Origin: Mesoflavibacter sp.
Lineage (GTDB): Bacteria; Pseudomonadota; Alphaproteobacteria; UBA8366; Aestuariispiraceae
Direction of reading: 5' to 3'
Assembly (NCBI GenBank): GCA_017792345.1
Contig: CP051228.1
Location: 930,001 to 994,000 of the forward strand
Length of the DNA stretch: 64,000 nt
The notes beneath the pieces are model-generated. The model did no database searches. It had not been told where the DNA came from and saw only the letters and a program-made list of their open reading frames with translations. Made by a program: the position numbers and the translations under genes. Shown here in pieces: positions 11,075-20,672 of the stretch. How positions within the stretch are numbered: the stretch's first letter is position 1; every line of letters begins with the position of its first letter.

Positions 11075-12856
11075 TTGGCGAGAGACGTCGGACCCGACCG
11101 GCCCAAGGGGCGCGATATCAAATCGCTGCGCCGCGCCCTGTCCTTTCTGGCGCCCTACCGGACCCGTGTCGTGCTGGCGACAATTGCCCTGACGGTCACG
11201 GCGGGCACCGTCCTTGCGCTGGGTCAGGGCCTGCGCGGTCTGGTCGACAGTGGATTCGCCGACGGCGACCCGGCGGCGCTGGACAATGCGCTGGCCTTCC
11301 TGATCGGCCTGTCCGTCCTAATGGCCGTCGGGACCTATTGCCGTTTCTATCTGGTCACCTGGCTGGGCGAACGGGTAGTGGCCGATCTGCGCAACGCGGT
11401 CTTCGACCGGGTCCTGCGGCTTGATCCTGGCTTCTTCGAGGTCACCAAGACCGGTGAAATCCTGTCCCGCCTGACCACCGACACGACCCTTTTGCAATCC
11501 ATCATCGGGTCCAGCGCCTCCATGGCCTTGCGCAACCTTCTGATCATGATCGGCGGCGTTGTGATGATGGCGGTGACCAATCCGAAACTGACCGCGCTGG
11601 TCCTGCTGGTCGTCCCAGTCGTCGTCGCCCCGATCCTGTTGATTGGCAGGCGGGTCCGGAAACTGTCCCGGGACAGCCAGGACCGCGTCGCCGATGTCGG
11701 CGCCTATGCGGAAGAAAGCCTGAACGCGATCCGCACGGTTCAGGCCTTCACCCATGAAGACCGCGACCGTGCGCGTTTCGGGGAGGATGTGCACAACGCC
11801 TTCGACACGGCGATCCGCCGCACGCGGCTGCGCGGCTTGCTGACGGCGACCGTCATCCTTCTGGTCTTCACGTCCATCGGGGTCATTCTGTGGGTCGGCG
11901 GCAACGACGTCCTGGCGGGCGCGATTTCCGGCGGCGAACTGGCGGCCTTCGTCTTCTACGCCACGCTGGTCGCTTTCTCCGTGGGGATCATCTCCGAAGT
12001 GTATGGCGAGTTGCTGCGCGCCGCCGGGGCGACGGAACGGCTGATCGAGTTGCTGGAATCCGAACCCGCGATCCAGCCTCCGGACGACCCGGCGACCCTG
12101 CCGCAGCCGCCGGTCGGCGAAATCCGCTTCGAGAACGTGTCCTTCCGCTATCCGTCCCGACCGGACATGGCGGCGTTGGAGGATTTCTCGCTGACCGTCG
12201 CACCGGGAGAGACCGTCGCGCTGGTCGGCCCCTCGGGCGCGGGCAAATCCACCGTGTTTCAACTGCTGCTGCGGTTTTATGATCCGCGCCACGGCAAGGT
12301 GCGGCTGGACGGCATCGACCTTTCGCTGGCGAATCCGTCGGCGATCCGCGCACGCATGGCCCTGGTGCCGCAGGACCCGGTCGTCTTCGGCACGTCGGGG
12401 CGCGAGAATATCCGCTATGGCCGCCCCGATGCGGATGACGCGGCAGTGGAAGCCGCCGCCAGGGACGCGGCCGCACATGACTTCCTGTACGAACTGCCCG
12501 AAGGCTATGACACGTTCCTGGGCGAAAAGGGCACCCGTCTGTCCGGCGGGCAGAAACAGCGCCTGTCCATTGCCCGGGCGATCCTGCGTGATCCGTCGGT
12601 TCTGCTGTTGGACGAGGCGACCAGCGCGCTGGATTCCGCCAATGAACGCCTGGTCCAGGACGCGCTGGAGCGGCTGATGCAGGGGCGCACGACCCTGATC
12701 ATCGCCCATCGGCTGGCGACCGTGGTCAATGCCGATCGGATCGCCGTGATGGACCGGGGCCGGATCGTCGCGACCGGCACCCATGACGAATTGCTGAAAT
12801 CCAGCCCGCTTTACGCCCGGCTGGCCGAATTGCAGTTCAGCCGCCCGGGCGCGTAG
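11075..12856 (+). CDS. ABC transporter, fused permease-ATPase (MsbA/exporter type)
   Basis: 593 residues. An N-terminal six-helix exporter domain (ALSFLAPYRTRVVLATIALTV to about residue 310) is followed by the ATPase: Walker A GPSGAGKST, Q-loop VPQDPVVFGTSGRENI, signature LSGGQKQRLS, Walker B VLLLDEATSALD, and H-loop IIAHRLATV. It would work as a homodimer exporting lipids, peptides or drugs; these cannot be told apart by sequence alone. The start is TTG at 11075 with GGAGAG seven bases upstream; no ATG fits. It converges on leuS with only five bases between the stops. Confidence 0.9.
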   Translation: MARDVGPDRPKGRDIKSLRRALSFLAPYRTRVVLATIALTVTAGTVLALGQGLRGLVDSGFADGDPAALDNALAFLIGLSVLMAVGTYCRFYLVTWLGERVVADLRNAVFDRVLRLDPGFFEVTKTGEILSRLTTDTTLLQSIIGSSASMALRNLLIMIGGVVMMAVTNPKLTALVLLVVPVVVAPILLIGRRVRKLSRDSQDRVADVGAYAEESLNAIRTVQAFTHEDRDRARFGEDVHNAFDTAIRRTRLRGLLTATVILLVFTSIGVILWVGGNDVLAGAISGGELAAFVFYATLVAFSVGIISEVYGELLRAAGATERLIELLESEPAIQPPDDPATLPQPPVGEIRFENVSFRYPSRPDMAALEDFSLTVAPGETVALVGPSGAGKSTVFQLLLRFYDPRHGKVRLDGIDLSLANPSAIRARMALVPQDPVVFGTSGRENIRYGRPDADDAAVEAAARDAAAHDFLYELPEGYDTFLGEKGTRLSGGQKQRLSIARAILRDPSVLLLDEATSALDSANERLVQDALERLMQGRTTLIIAHRLATVVNADRIAVMDRGRIVATGTHDELLKSSPLYARLAELQFSRPGA

Positions 12857-12861
12857 AGCGG

Positions 12862-15399
12862 TCAGCCCTTAACGACGAAGTTCACCAGACGGCCCGGCAC
12901 GGCGATTTCTTTCACGATTTCCTTGCCGGCCAGATATTCCTGAACCGCCGGATCGGCCTTCACCGCCGCCAGCAGACCGTCCTTGTCCAGGTTCGGATCG
13001 GCCATCACGCGGGCGCGCAGCTTGCCGTTGACCTGAACCGGATACTCTTTCTTCTGCTGCTCCGCCGCCGCGGCCAGGATCGCCGGATCGGCCACGGGCC
13101 AAGTCTCATATGCCAGCGTGTCCGCATGTCCCAGCTTCTGCCAAAGGTCTTCGGCCAGATGCGGGGCGAAGGGCGACAGCAGCAGAACGAAGCTTTCCAC
13201 CACCGAACGCGGACGGCGCTCCATCGGCGTCAGCTCGTTGACCAGTTCCATTAGCTTGGCGATGGCGGTGTTGAAGCGCAGCCCGTCCAGGTCGTCGGTC
13301 ACGCCCGCAATCGTCCGATGCAGGAACCCGTTCAGTTCCAGGCTCGGCTCCTCATCCACGATACGGGCGGCGTCCAGGACATCGTCTTCGTCGCAAACGA
13401 TCCGCCAGGACCGGTTCAAGAAGCGGCGCACCCCGGCGACGCCCGACGTCTGCCACGGCTTGGTAACGTCCAGCGGTCCCATGAACATTTCATAGAGGCG
13501 CATGGAATCGGCACCGAATTCCCGCACGACATCGTCCGGATTGACGACGTTCAGGCGCGACTTCGACATCTTTTCGATCTGCGAAGTGACTTCGACGTCG
13601 CCGACCATCTGCTTGCCGTCGACCTGCTGTACCTTCTCGGGCTCATAATATTTGCCCTGCGCGTCCCGGTACGAATAGGCCAGGATCATGCCCTGGTTGA
13701 ACAGTTTCCGGAACGGCTCCTTGGTCGACACCGCACCGATGTCATAGAGAACCTTGTGCCAGAACCGGGCGTAGAGCAGGTGCAGGACCGCATGTTCCGC
13801 GCCGCCAACATAGAGGTCGACGGGCATCCAGTACTTTTCCTTTTCCGGATCGACGAAGCATTCGTCGTTCTTCGGATCGATGAAGCGCAGATAGTACCAG
13901 CACGACCCGGCCCATTGCGGCATCGTATTGGTTTCCCGCAACATTGCCTCGCCCGACTCCGGATCGGTGACATTGACCCAATCCGTGGCGCGCGCCAGCG
14001 GCGGCTCGCCATTGTCGGTCGGACGGTAATCGTCCAGTGCCGGCGGCAGAACCGGCAGGCTGTCTTCCGGCAGCGGCACGATATCGCCATCGGATTTGCG
14101 CAGAACCGGGATCGGCTCGCCCCAATAGCGCTGACGCGAGAACAGCCAGTCGCGCAGGCGGTATTGAATGCGGCCCTGGCCGACGCCTTTTTCTTCCAGG
14201 AAGGCGATGATCTTCTTTTTCGCCTCGTCGACCCCAAGACCGTCCAGGAAGCCGGAATTCATCGCGACGCCGTCACCGGCATAGGCTTCCTTCTGAATGT
14301 CCACCTCTTCGGCCGGCCTGATCACCTGCACGATCGGCAGGTCGAACTTGCGGGCAAATTCGTGGTCGCGCTCGTCATGGGCGGGAACGGCCATGATCGC
14401 GCCGGTGCCATAGGACATCATGACGTAATCGGCGACCCAGATCGGCAACTTGTCGCCGTTCACCGGATTGACCGCATAGGCGCCGGTAAAGACGCCGGTC
14501 TTGTCCTTGGCCAGTTCCGTGCGCTGCAGCTCGCTCATCTTCGACGCCTGGTCGCGATAGGCGTCGACGGCGGCGCGCTGACCGTCCGTCGTAATGCCGT
14601 CGACCAGCGGATGTTCCGGCGACAGAACGCAATAGGTCGCCCCGAACAGCGTATCCGGCCGGGTCGTGTAGATTTCGAAGCTCTTGTCGCTGTCGGCCAC
14701 CGGGAAAGTGACCTGCGCGCCTTCGGACCGGCCGATCCAGTTGCGCTGCATCGCCTTGATGCCTTCCGGCCAATCCAGCTCTTCCAGATCTTCCAGCAGG
14801 CGGTCGCCGTATTTGGTGATGCGCAGCATCCATTGGCGCATCAGGCGGCGTTCGACCGGATCGCCGGTTTCGACATATTTGCCGTCCTTGACCTCTTCGT
14901 TGGCCAGGACCGTGCCCTGGGCCGGGCACCAGTTCACCGGGATCTCGGCCTGATAGGCCAAGCCGCGCTCATAGAGTTTCAGGAAAATCCACTGGGTCCA
15001 GCGGACGTAATCCGGATCGGTCGTCGAGAATTCGCGGCTCCAGTCATAGGAGAAGCCGAGGCGTTTGATCTGGGCGCGGAAGGTGTCGATATTCGCCTTG
15101 GTCGTAACCGACGGATGAACCCCGGTGCGCATCGCATAGCGTTCGGCGGGCAGGCCATAGGCGTCCCAGCCCATCGGGTGCAGAACGTTGAAGCCCTGCA
15201 TGCGCTTGTAGCGGCAAACGATGTCGGTGGCCGTGTATCCTTCCGGGTGACCGACATGCAGACCCGCCCCGGACGGATAAGGAAACATGTCCAGGACATA
15301 GAGCTTGTGCTTGGACGTATCGACCTCGACCTTGAAGGTCTCGTTCTCTTCCCAAAAGCGCTGCCACTTCGGCTCAACCAGGCTAGGATCGTAAGCCAT
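12862..15399 (-). CDS. leuS: Leucyl-tRNA synthetase
   Basis: 845 residues, normal for the bacterial enzyme. The HIGH-type motif is [12 protein letters not shown] near residue 48 and KMSKS occurs in [18 protein letters not shown]. The CP1 editing domain ([21 protein letters not shown]) and the C-terminal anticodon domain ([15 protein letters not shown]) are complete. It charges tRNA-Leu in the cytoplasm and edits mischarged products. The gene stands alone: the exporter gene converges on it and gbcB lies 165 bases upstream on the same strand. The opposite strand has a spurious 701-codon open frame. Confidence 0.98.
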   Translation of the reverse strand: MAYDPSLVEPKWQRFWEENETFKVEVDTSKHKLYVLDMFPYPSGAGLHVGHPEGYTATDIVCRYKRMQGFNVLHPMGWDAYGLPAERYAMRTGVHPSVTTKANIDTFRAQIKRLGFSYDWSREFSTTDPDYVRWTQWIFLKLYERGLAYQAEIPVNWCPAQGTVLANEEVKDGKYVETGDPVERRLMRQWMLRITKYGDRLLEDLEELDWPEGIKAMQRNWIGRSEGAQVTFPVADSDKSFEIYTTRPDTLFGATYCVLSPEHPLVDGITTDGQRAAVDAYRDQASKMSELQRTELAKDKTGVFTGAYAVNPVNGDKLPIWVADYVMMSYGTGAIMAVPAHDERDHEFARKFDLPIVQVIRPAEEVDIQKEAYAGDGVAMNSGFLDGLGVDEAKKKIIAFLEEKGVGQGRIQYRLRDWLFSRQRYWGEPIPVLRKSDGDIVPLPEDSLPVLPPALDDYRPTDNGEPPLARATDWVNVTDPESGEAMLRETNTMPQWAGSCWYYLRFIDPKNDECFVDPEKEKYWMPVDLYVGGAEHAVLHLLYARFWHKVLYDIGAVSTKEPFRKLFNQGMILAYSYRDAQGKYYEPEKVQQVDGKQMVGDVEVTSQIEKMSKSRLNVVNPDDVVREFGADSMRLYEMFMGPLDVTKPWQTSGVAGVRRFLNRSWRIVCDEDDVLDAARIVDEEPSLELNGFLHRTIAGVTDDLDGLRFNTAIAKLMELVNELTPMERRPRSVVESFVLLLSPFAPHLAEDLWQKLGHADTLAYETWPVADPAILAAAAEQQKKEYPVQVNGKLRARVMADPNLDKDGLLAAVKADPAVQEYLAGKEIVKEIAVPGRLVNFVVKG

Positions 15400-15505
15400 T
15401 CAATCTCTTTCCGCGTTCGCTAGGAATGATGCGGCGGCCGGAAAGACCGCCTCGGATTCTATCTCTTTGAAAATGACCGTATTCGCGCGGTTCCGCGCGC
15501 GGCCT

Positions 15506-15535
15506 TAGATAGCAAGCCGCCCGGATTTAAGTCAA
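15506..15535 (-). promoter_or_regulatory. Candidate sigma-70 promoter for leuS
   Basis: Minus-strand TTGACT (15535-15530) and TATCTA (15511-15506) are 18 bases apart, about 105 bases before the leuS start. A GC-rich hairpin (15484-15499) lies in the leader. Confidence 0.5.
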
Positions 15536-15564
15536 TCACCGGGCTGTCATCACGCCGAACGAAT

Positions 15565-16647
15565 TCAGATTTCGATCTCGACCCTGCCGATCGGGTTGGA
15601 ACAACAGGCCAGCACCATGCCGTCGGCGATCTCCTTGTCGGTGATCCCGCCATTGTGGATCATGTGGACCTCGCCCGACGTCTTGCGGACCTTGCAGGTA
15701 CCGCAAACGCCGAATTGACAGGCCGACGGAATGTTTAGGCCCTGCGCCTTGGCGACCTGAAGAATGGTGTCGGTTTCGCTGCACGCCGCATCCAGACCCG
15801 ACGCGGCGAACCGGATCATCGCGCCGGCGGTTTCGTCCAATACGATATCGTCGTGTTCCGGGCGTTGATCTTCGGTCTGGATCGGCGCGTGGAAGCTTTC
15901 CTCATGGTAATGCGCCATCTCGAATCCGGCGGCGTTCAGAACATCGCGCACCGTCTTCATGAAGGGTTCCGGCCCGCAGCAGAAGATTTCCCGCTCCATA
16001 TAGTCGGGCGCCATCAGTTCGAGCATCAGTTGGTTCAACCGACCCCGATACCCGGCCCAGGCGGAGAACGGATCGTCCTCCTCCACCACGAAAGACAGTT
16101 TGATATCCGGCACGCGCTGGGCCATGCGGCGCAGTTCGGGTTCGAAGATCAGTTCCGACGGGCGGCGGGCGCAGGAAATCAGCGCGATATCCGTGTGCTC
16201 GCCATTGTCGAACAGCCAGCGCGTCATCGACATCATCGGCGTCACGCCAGACCCGGCGGAAATGAACAGATATTTGTCCGCCGGATACTGCATGAAGGTG
16301 AAGATGCCGCCCGGCCCATAGGCGCGCAGCCGGTCGCCGACCTTCACATTCTCCAGCATCCAGCGCGACCCGACACTGTCCTTCTGCGCCTTGACCGTGA
16401 CCGAGATCGACAGCGGCCGCGACGGTGAGGAAGACAGGGTATAGGTGCGTAACAATGGCTCCGGCCCGACCGGCAATTCCAGCGTGATGAACTGGCCGGG
16501 CAGATAACGGAACCAGCTATCGTCCGCCGTCTTGAAACAGAAGGACGTCACATCCGGCGCTTCTGGAATGATCATCATGCATTCCAGTTCCTTCGCGTCG
16601 GTCCAATAGGTCCGTTCGTCCAGGGCCTTGAATTGGGTCAGCCGCAT
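15565..16647 (-). CDS. gbcB: Glycine betaine monooxygenase, reductase subunit
   Basis: 360 residues. An FAD-binding ferredoxin-reductase domain (FRYLPGQFITLELPVGPEPLLRTYTLSSSPS), an NAD-binding domain (YLFISAGSGVTPMMSMTRWL, CCGPEPFM) and a C-terminal plant-type [2Fe-2S] domain (C in SACQFGVCGTCKVR, last Cys in LACCSNP) come in that order. It passes electrons from NAD(P)H to the Rieske subunit. It starts five bases after gbcA, so the two are one operon. ATG at 16647 was chosen because it immediately follows gbcA and starts the conserved region; the longer frame overlaps gbcA. The opposite strand frames are shadows. Confidence 0.9.
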   Translation of the reverse strand: MRLTQFKALDERTYWTDAKELECMMIIPEAPDVTSFCFKTADDSWFRYLPGQFITLELPVGPEPLLRTYTLSSSPSRPLSISVTVKAQKDSVGSRWMLENVKVGDRLRAYGPGGIFTFMQYPADKYLFISAGSGVTPMMSMTRWLFDNGEHTDIALISCARRPSELIFEPELRRMAQRVPDIKLSFVVEEDDPFSAWAGYRGRLNQLMLELMAPDYMEREIFCCGPEPFMKTVRDVLNAAGFEMAHYHEESFHAPIQTEDQRPEHDDIVLDETAGAMIRFAASGLDAACSETDTILQVAKAQGLNIPSACQFGVCGTCKVRKTSGEVHMIHNGGITDKEIADGMVLACCSNPIGRVEIEI

Positions 16648-16652
16648 TCCAG

Positions 16653-17891
16653 TCACTCCGCCGCTGCGGCCGGCGCGAAGGCGCCAAGCTGCCGGGTCAT
16701 CGCATCGCAATACCAGTCGGTGAACTGGCGCACGCCGGTTTCATGGATCGGCGAATAGGGGCCGGGCTCATAGGCCGGGGAATTCACCCCCAACTGGTTC
16801 TGTTCAACCAGCATCCGGTCCTGGTCGTTGGTCGCGTCCCAGACTTCGGTCAGCGTCTTCAGGTCATAATCCACGCCTTCGACCGCGTCCTTGCGCACCA
16901 GCCAGCGGGTCGTGACCTCCGTCTCCTGTGGGCCGATCGGATTGACATGGAAGGAGATGGCGTGATCGCGCAGCAGATGGTTCCAACTGCTGGGATAATG
17001 GAACAACAGCATGGAGCCGATGCGCTCTTCCCGGATCGCGCCCAGCGGCTTGGAACAGGCCGGTTTGCCGGACATGGTGAAGCTTTCGGTATCGCGCAGT
17101 AGCGGCACGCGCATGACGCGGTACTGGCCGCTGTCGTCCAGATAGAATTGGCTGGGCAGACCGGCCGCCTCGCAGCGGTTCCAATGATCTTGCAGGAAAT
17201 TGTCGCCGCCGGTCTGTTCGACCCCGGTGATGGTCGGCGCGTCGGTGAAGGTGCGGCACAGCTCCGGATGGGACCCGGAACAGTGATAGCATTCGCGGTT
17301 GTTCTCCCAGACCAGCTTCCAATTGCCTTTTTCGACAATCGTCGTCTTGTGCGCGACCTTGGTATATTCCAACCGGTGCGGCAGCATATAGGGCTCAATC
17401 CGCGCGCGGACCGGGGCGAAATCGGGCGGCGCATCGCTGAAATTGACGAAGAGGTAGCCGCCGACGCTTTCGCAGGCGACCGGCTTCAACTTGAACGCGT
17501 TGGGATCGAAATCCTGGCCCATCTCGCGGGCAAACAGCAGCTTGCCTTCCAGGTCGTAGGTCCATTGGTGATAGGGACAGACCAGACGCGCGGCATTGCC
17601 CTGCGCCGATTGGCAAATGCGCGAACCGCGATGGCGGCAGGCATTGTGGAAGGCCCGGATCTCACCGTCCGCGCCACGCAGGATGATCGCCTCGGCGCGG
17701 CCGACCCGATAGGTGGTGTAATCCCCGACCTCCGGAATCTCGCAGCCATGCCCTGCGAACAGCCATTCGTTCAGAAACAGAGTGTCCATTTCCAAATCGA
17801 AGACCGCGCGGTCGCCATAGAATTCCTGCGCCAGGGAATAGCCCGGCCGACGGGCGGCCAGCAGGCCTTGCACACGGTAAGATGCGTCCAT
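16653..17891 (-). CDS. gbcA: Glycine betaine monooxygenase, Rieske oxygenase subunit
   Basis: 412 residues. The Rieske [2Fe-2S] motif is C85-R-H87 and C105-P-Y-H108 (CRHRGS, CPYHQW). The mononuclear iron site is in ENNRECYHCSGSHPEL, and VWDATNDQDRMLVEQNQLGVNSPAYEPGPYS is a strong GbcA signature remembered from Pseudomonas aeruginosa GbcA. The reaction demethylates glycine betaine to dimethylglycine, releasing formaldehyde, with O2 and NAD(P)H. Start ATG 17891 has a TGAGGAG site. A cobalamin riboswitch lies about 145 bases upstream on the same strand, so expression should fall when cobalamin is plentiful. A related quaternary amine such as stachydrine is an alternative substrate. Confidence 0.88.
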   Translation of the reverse strand: MDASYRVQGLLAARRPGYSLAQEFYGDRAVFDLEMDTLFLNEWLFAGHGCEIPEVGDYTTYRVGRAEAIILRGADGEIRAFHNACRHRGSRICQSAQGNAARLVCPYHQWTYDLEGKLLFAREMGQDFDPNAFKLKPVACESVGGYLFVNFSDAPPDFAPVRARIEPYMLPHRLEYTKVAHKTTIVEKGNWKLVWENNRECYHCSGSHPELCRTFTDAPTITGVEQTGGDNFLQDHWNRCEAAGLPSQFYLDDSGQYRVMRVPLLRDTESFTMSGKPACSKPLGAIREERIGSMLLFHYPSSWNHLLRDHAISFHVNPIGPQETEVTTRWLVRKDAVEGVDYDLKTLTEVWDATNDQDRMLVEQNQLGVNSPAYEPGPYSPIHETGVRQFTDWYCDAMTRQLGAFAPAAAAE

Positions 17892-17910
17892 ACCGAATCT
17901 CCTCAGTCAT

Positions 17911-17929
17911 GCGCCGCATCCGGCGGCGC
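17911..17929 (-). promoter_or_regulatory. GC-rich hairpin just upstream of the gbcA ribosome site
   Basis: The minus-strand leader has GCGCCGC and GCGGCGC arms around a five-base loop, ending about seven bases before the TGAGGAG ribosome site of gbcA. It is a candidate expression platform of the cobalamin riboswitch, but no anti-hairpin was worked out. Confidence 0.4.
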
Positions 17930-18034
17930 GGTTGGTATGGTCGCTGGTGTTCTCAAGAGGACATCCCTTCCCCGCCCCGGCAACCGGCGGCGGACGGAAG
18001 GAAAGGCACCTCGTGATCGCCACCCGCGATCCAA

Positions 18035-18225
18035 GAGCAATCGTGCCTGGGCTGGTTTCCGGACTCGAAGGGAGTTGCTAGCCGAACGCGGCGCCTTCTC
18101 GGGACATTGCTTCCCAATGGCACTCGCCGCGCTTCAACCCTTCTTACCGTTGCGGGGGCAGTGCCGGGATCTCACCGGCTTCCCAATTATCCGGCCCGTC
18201 CAAAAAGGGACGGGCCGGCACCACA
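18035..18225 (-). promoter_or_regulatory. Cobalamin (AdoCbl-type) riboswitch upstream of gbcA
   Basis: Reading the minus strand 5' to 3', the conserved order is complete: a long GC stem (18222-18191), GGGAAGCCGGTGAGATCCCG, then CCCCCGCAACGGTAAGAAG, the B12-box region GCCATTGGGAAGCAATG, and GAGTCCGGAAACCAGCCCAGG near the 3' end. It ends about 145 bases before gbcA with no other gene between, so gbcAB is the target. Exact ends are approximate. Confidence 0.9.
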
Positions 18226-18314
18226 AGCGACCAGAATTTGCGCCTGGTCGTGTGTTTCCGATTTCTGCAACGCGACAGGTAACGTGCTGGCAGCGACAAG
18301 CCGACGATTTCGGG

Positions 18315-18764
18315 TCAGACAACATCATCCTGCGCATCGACCGCCGCCCCCGCCAACAGGCGGGCCAGATGCGGCATGTGTTTGGGGCGCAGGACAGGAC
18401 GCCACAGTCCGGTCTCGATCTCTCCGTTCGGGTCCATTGAATAGCGCTGTACGAAGGCCACCACCGCGTCAATATCGGCCGCCTGCCGAATCGGACCGAA
18501 CAGGAAGGCGGGCATTCCGTCCGCCCAAAGTGCGACGGCCGGGCCACTCTGGCACGCCCGAAGGCAGGCCACCGTCGCGACGTGTACCGGTGCGGGAAGA
18601 TAGCCGTGGGCCCTGCTGAGGCTTAGACCGGCACGAAGACGATCCGCCAAAATCGGCCGTCCCGAGACCGTGACCATCGGCACCGGTTCTTCCGCAAGGG
18701 CGCAGCCTTCACAGACTGCGACATGAACCTCTATCGCCGCGGATTTTCGGTCGGTTGTCGCCAC
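18315..18764 (-). CDS. DUF1636 family predicted metal-binding protein
   Basis: 149 residues from GTG 18764, which has an AGAGGAGG site six bases away; the longer frame reads into the riboswitch and is unlikely. The DUF1636 pattern is visible: an N-terminal VAVCEGC (two Cys, three apart), and VACLRACQSGPAVALWADGMPAFLFGPI, where two more cysteines form a probable metal or [2Fe-2S]-like site. In many Alphaproteobacteria this family is found beside cobalamin synthesis genes, and here it sits directly behind a cobalamin riboswitch. Its biochemical role is unknown; a link to cobalt or cobalamin metabolism is inference. Confidence 0.8.
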   Translation of the reverse strand: MATTDRKSAAIEVHVAVCEGCALAEEPVPMVTVSGRPILADRLRAGLSLSRAHGYLPAPVHVATVACLRACQSGPAVALWADGMPAFLFGPIRQAADIDAVVAFVQRYSMDPNGEIETGLWRPVLRPKHMPHLARLLAGAAVDAQDDVV

Positions 18765-18899
18765 AATCGGCCTCCTCTGCCCGGCTTGGACGAGGCGGTC
18801 GCGATGACAACGACGCTTGGCGCGTCTGACCTGTCGATGGATAAGTACCGTCCCATGCGCATCGCATCCTCCCGGCACGCCCCGACCGGATTGGGGTTG

Positions 18900-19085
18900 A
18901 ATTGCGATGGCAGGTCTCCTGACTCACGGATCGTCGCCCTGTTCCGGCCTTCCCGGTTTCCCAGTGGCCCAATCGGAACGGACTACCCGACTACAGTTGC
19001 GGGGACAGCCGCGGGATTGACCGGTCCGTCCGGACCTGAGCGCACCGCGTTCCCTTTTCATCGCCGGGCTTGAACCACGGCGAAC
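18900..19085 (-). promoter_or_regulatory. Cobalamin (AdoCbl-type) riboswitch upstream of the DUF1636 gene
   Basis: Minus strand, 5' to 3': AAAAGGGAACGCGGTGCG, then GCGGCTGTCCCCGCAACTGT, the B12-box GCCACTGGGAAACCGGGAAGG, and GTGAGTCAGGAGACCTGCC at the 3' end. These match the textbook cobalamin riboswitch core closely. The end lies about 140 bases before the DUF1636 start. Boundaries are approximate. Confidence 0.95.
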
Positions 19086-19132
19086 CATCACGGAAAAGGC
19101 TAGCAGGGGATCGAAGCAACGGTCAATCGGCG

Positions 19133-20656
19133 CTATGCGCCCAACTTGTCGCGGAAGGTCTCGATCAGGCGGTTCTTCAGGATCTTGCCGGTCGCGGCGG
19201 CCGGCAGCCGGTCGGTGATGACGATTTTCGACGGCCGCTTGTAGCTGGACAGGCTGCCGGCCACATGGGTCTTCAACTCGTCCTCCGTCACGGCGGCGGG
19301 GTCGGCTACTTGGACAAAGGCCAGCACTTCCTCGTTCCCGCCTTCCACCGTGCGGCCGACGACCGCAGCCAGAACGACGGACGGATGGTCGTTCAGCGCC
19401 TTCTCCACCTCCTGCGGATAGACGTTGAAGCCGGACCGGATGATCAGTTCCTTTGACCGGCCGACGATATGCAGCATGCCGCTCTCGTCAAACTTCCCCA
19501 GATCGCCGGTGCGCAGGAAACCATCTGGCAGCAGCACTTTTGCGGTCTCTTCCGGGTTCCGGAAATAGCCCTTCATGATATGCGGTCCCCGGGTCAGGAT
19601 CTCGCCGACACCGTCATTCTGACCGCCGATCGCCTCGTCCAGCGTGATATCGACACCGGGCAGGGCATAGCCGACGCTGACATCCGGATTGCCGATCGCA
19701 TTGCGCGTCGCGCAGACCCCGGCCGTGGTTTCCGTCATGCCATAGCCATTCTGCAAGGGGATGCCATAGAAGGCCTCGGCGCTGCGCTTCCAGGCCGGGT
19801 CCAGCGGCGCGGCGCCCGACGAGACGTAGCGCAGCCCGCTGCCCTCCAGCCGCGTATGGCCCTGGGCCTTCGTATAATGCATCAGATGGGCGTGCATCTG
19901 CGGCACGGCGGGCAGGATCGTCACATCCTCGCGCAGGGCATAATACAGGGCCTCTGCACTGAACCGGGGTTGCAGGCGGATGCAGGCCCCGCCATGGCTG
20001 GCCGCGACGACCATGGAGGCCAGACCGAAGACATGGGTCATCGGCAGGGCGCCATAGACCGTGTCCGTCGGGGTCATGTCGCGCAGTTCCGCCGACGACT
20101 TGCCCGCGAACAGAAGATTGCCATGGGTCAGCATCACGCCTTTCGGCGCGCCGGTCGTGCCGGTCGTATAAAGGACGACCCCGACCTGAGCGAGTCCCGG
20201 TTCCACCGGTTGCGGCGCGCTGTCGAAGGGTGTCGAAAACCCGACCGTTCCGAACGCCCCGTCCAGGTCTTGGGCGGCATCGGCGTTGGCATGCTCTGCC
20301 GCGTCCGGCGAGGCCTTGACCGTATAGACGATGGCGCGCGGCGTCGCGTGCTGACGGATACGTTCCAGCTCAGCCGCCGTCATGCGCGCGTTGACGGGCA
20401 CGGCCCAGGCGTCGAGGCGGCTGCAGGCAAAAACGAAGGCAATGGCGGCGAGGCTGTTCTCGGCCACGATCAGGACCCGGTCACCGGCGACGACCCCGGC
20501 CCCGGTCAGCACCGCCTCGGCCTGCATCACGGCGACAGCGTAATCGCGATAGGACAGGCGCCGGCCGTCAAAATCGATCACGGCGGGATTGTCCGGGCGT
20601 TCCGCCAGATGGCGGTCGATATTGTGGTGGATGCGGGTCGCCTGAATGTCACTCAT
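19133..20656 (-). CDS. AMP-forming acyl-CoA synthetase/ligase
   Basis: 507 residues from ATG 20656. The AMP-binding P-loop is LYTTGTTGAPKGVMLTHGN, the A8-type core is DGFLRTGDLGKFDESGMLHIVGRSKELIIRSGFNVYPQEVE, and a C-terminal catalytic lysine lies in LPAAATGKILKNRL. It activates a carboxylic acid to its CoA thioester with ATP. It ends a pim-like beta-oxidation operon, where the matching role is PimA (dicarboxylate or fatty-acid:CoA ligase). The substrate is inferred from context only. Confidence 0.9.
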   Translation of the reverse strand: MSDIQATRIHHNIDRHLAERPDNPAVIDFDGRRLSYRDYAVAVMQAEAVLTGAGVVAGDRVLIVAENSLAAIAFVFACSRLDAWAVPVNARMTAAELERIRQHATPRAIVYTVKASPDAAEHANADAAQDLDGAFGTVGFSTPFDSAPQPVEPGLAQVGVVLYTTGTTGAPKGVMLTHGNLLFAGKSSAELRDMTPTDTVYGALPMTHVFGLASMVVAASHGGACIRLQPRFSAEALYYALREDVTILPAVPQMHAHLMHYTKAQGHTRLEGSGLRYVSSGAAPLDPAWKRSAEAFYGIPLQNGYGMTETTAGVCATRNAIGNPDVSVGYALPGVDITLDEAIGGQNDGVGEILTRGPHIMKGYFRNPEETAKVLLPDGFLRTGDLGKFDESGMLHIVGRSKELIIRSGFNVYPQEVEKALNDHPSVVLAAVVGRTVEGGNEEVLAFVQVADPAAVTEDELKTHVAGSLSSYKRPSKIVITDRLPAAATGKILKNRLIETFRDKLGA

Positions 20657-20672
20657 ACCGGAACCAACCCCA

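Noticed and set aside
13318-15423. 701-residue plus-strand open frame
   Set aside because: Fully antisense to leuS, which has complete motifs.
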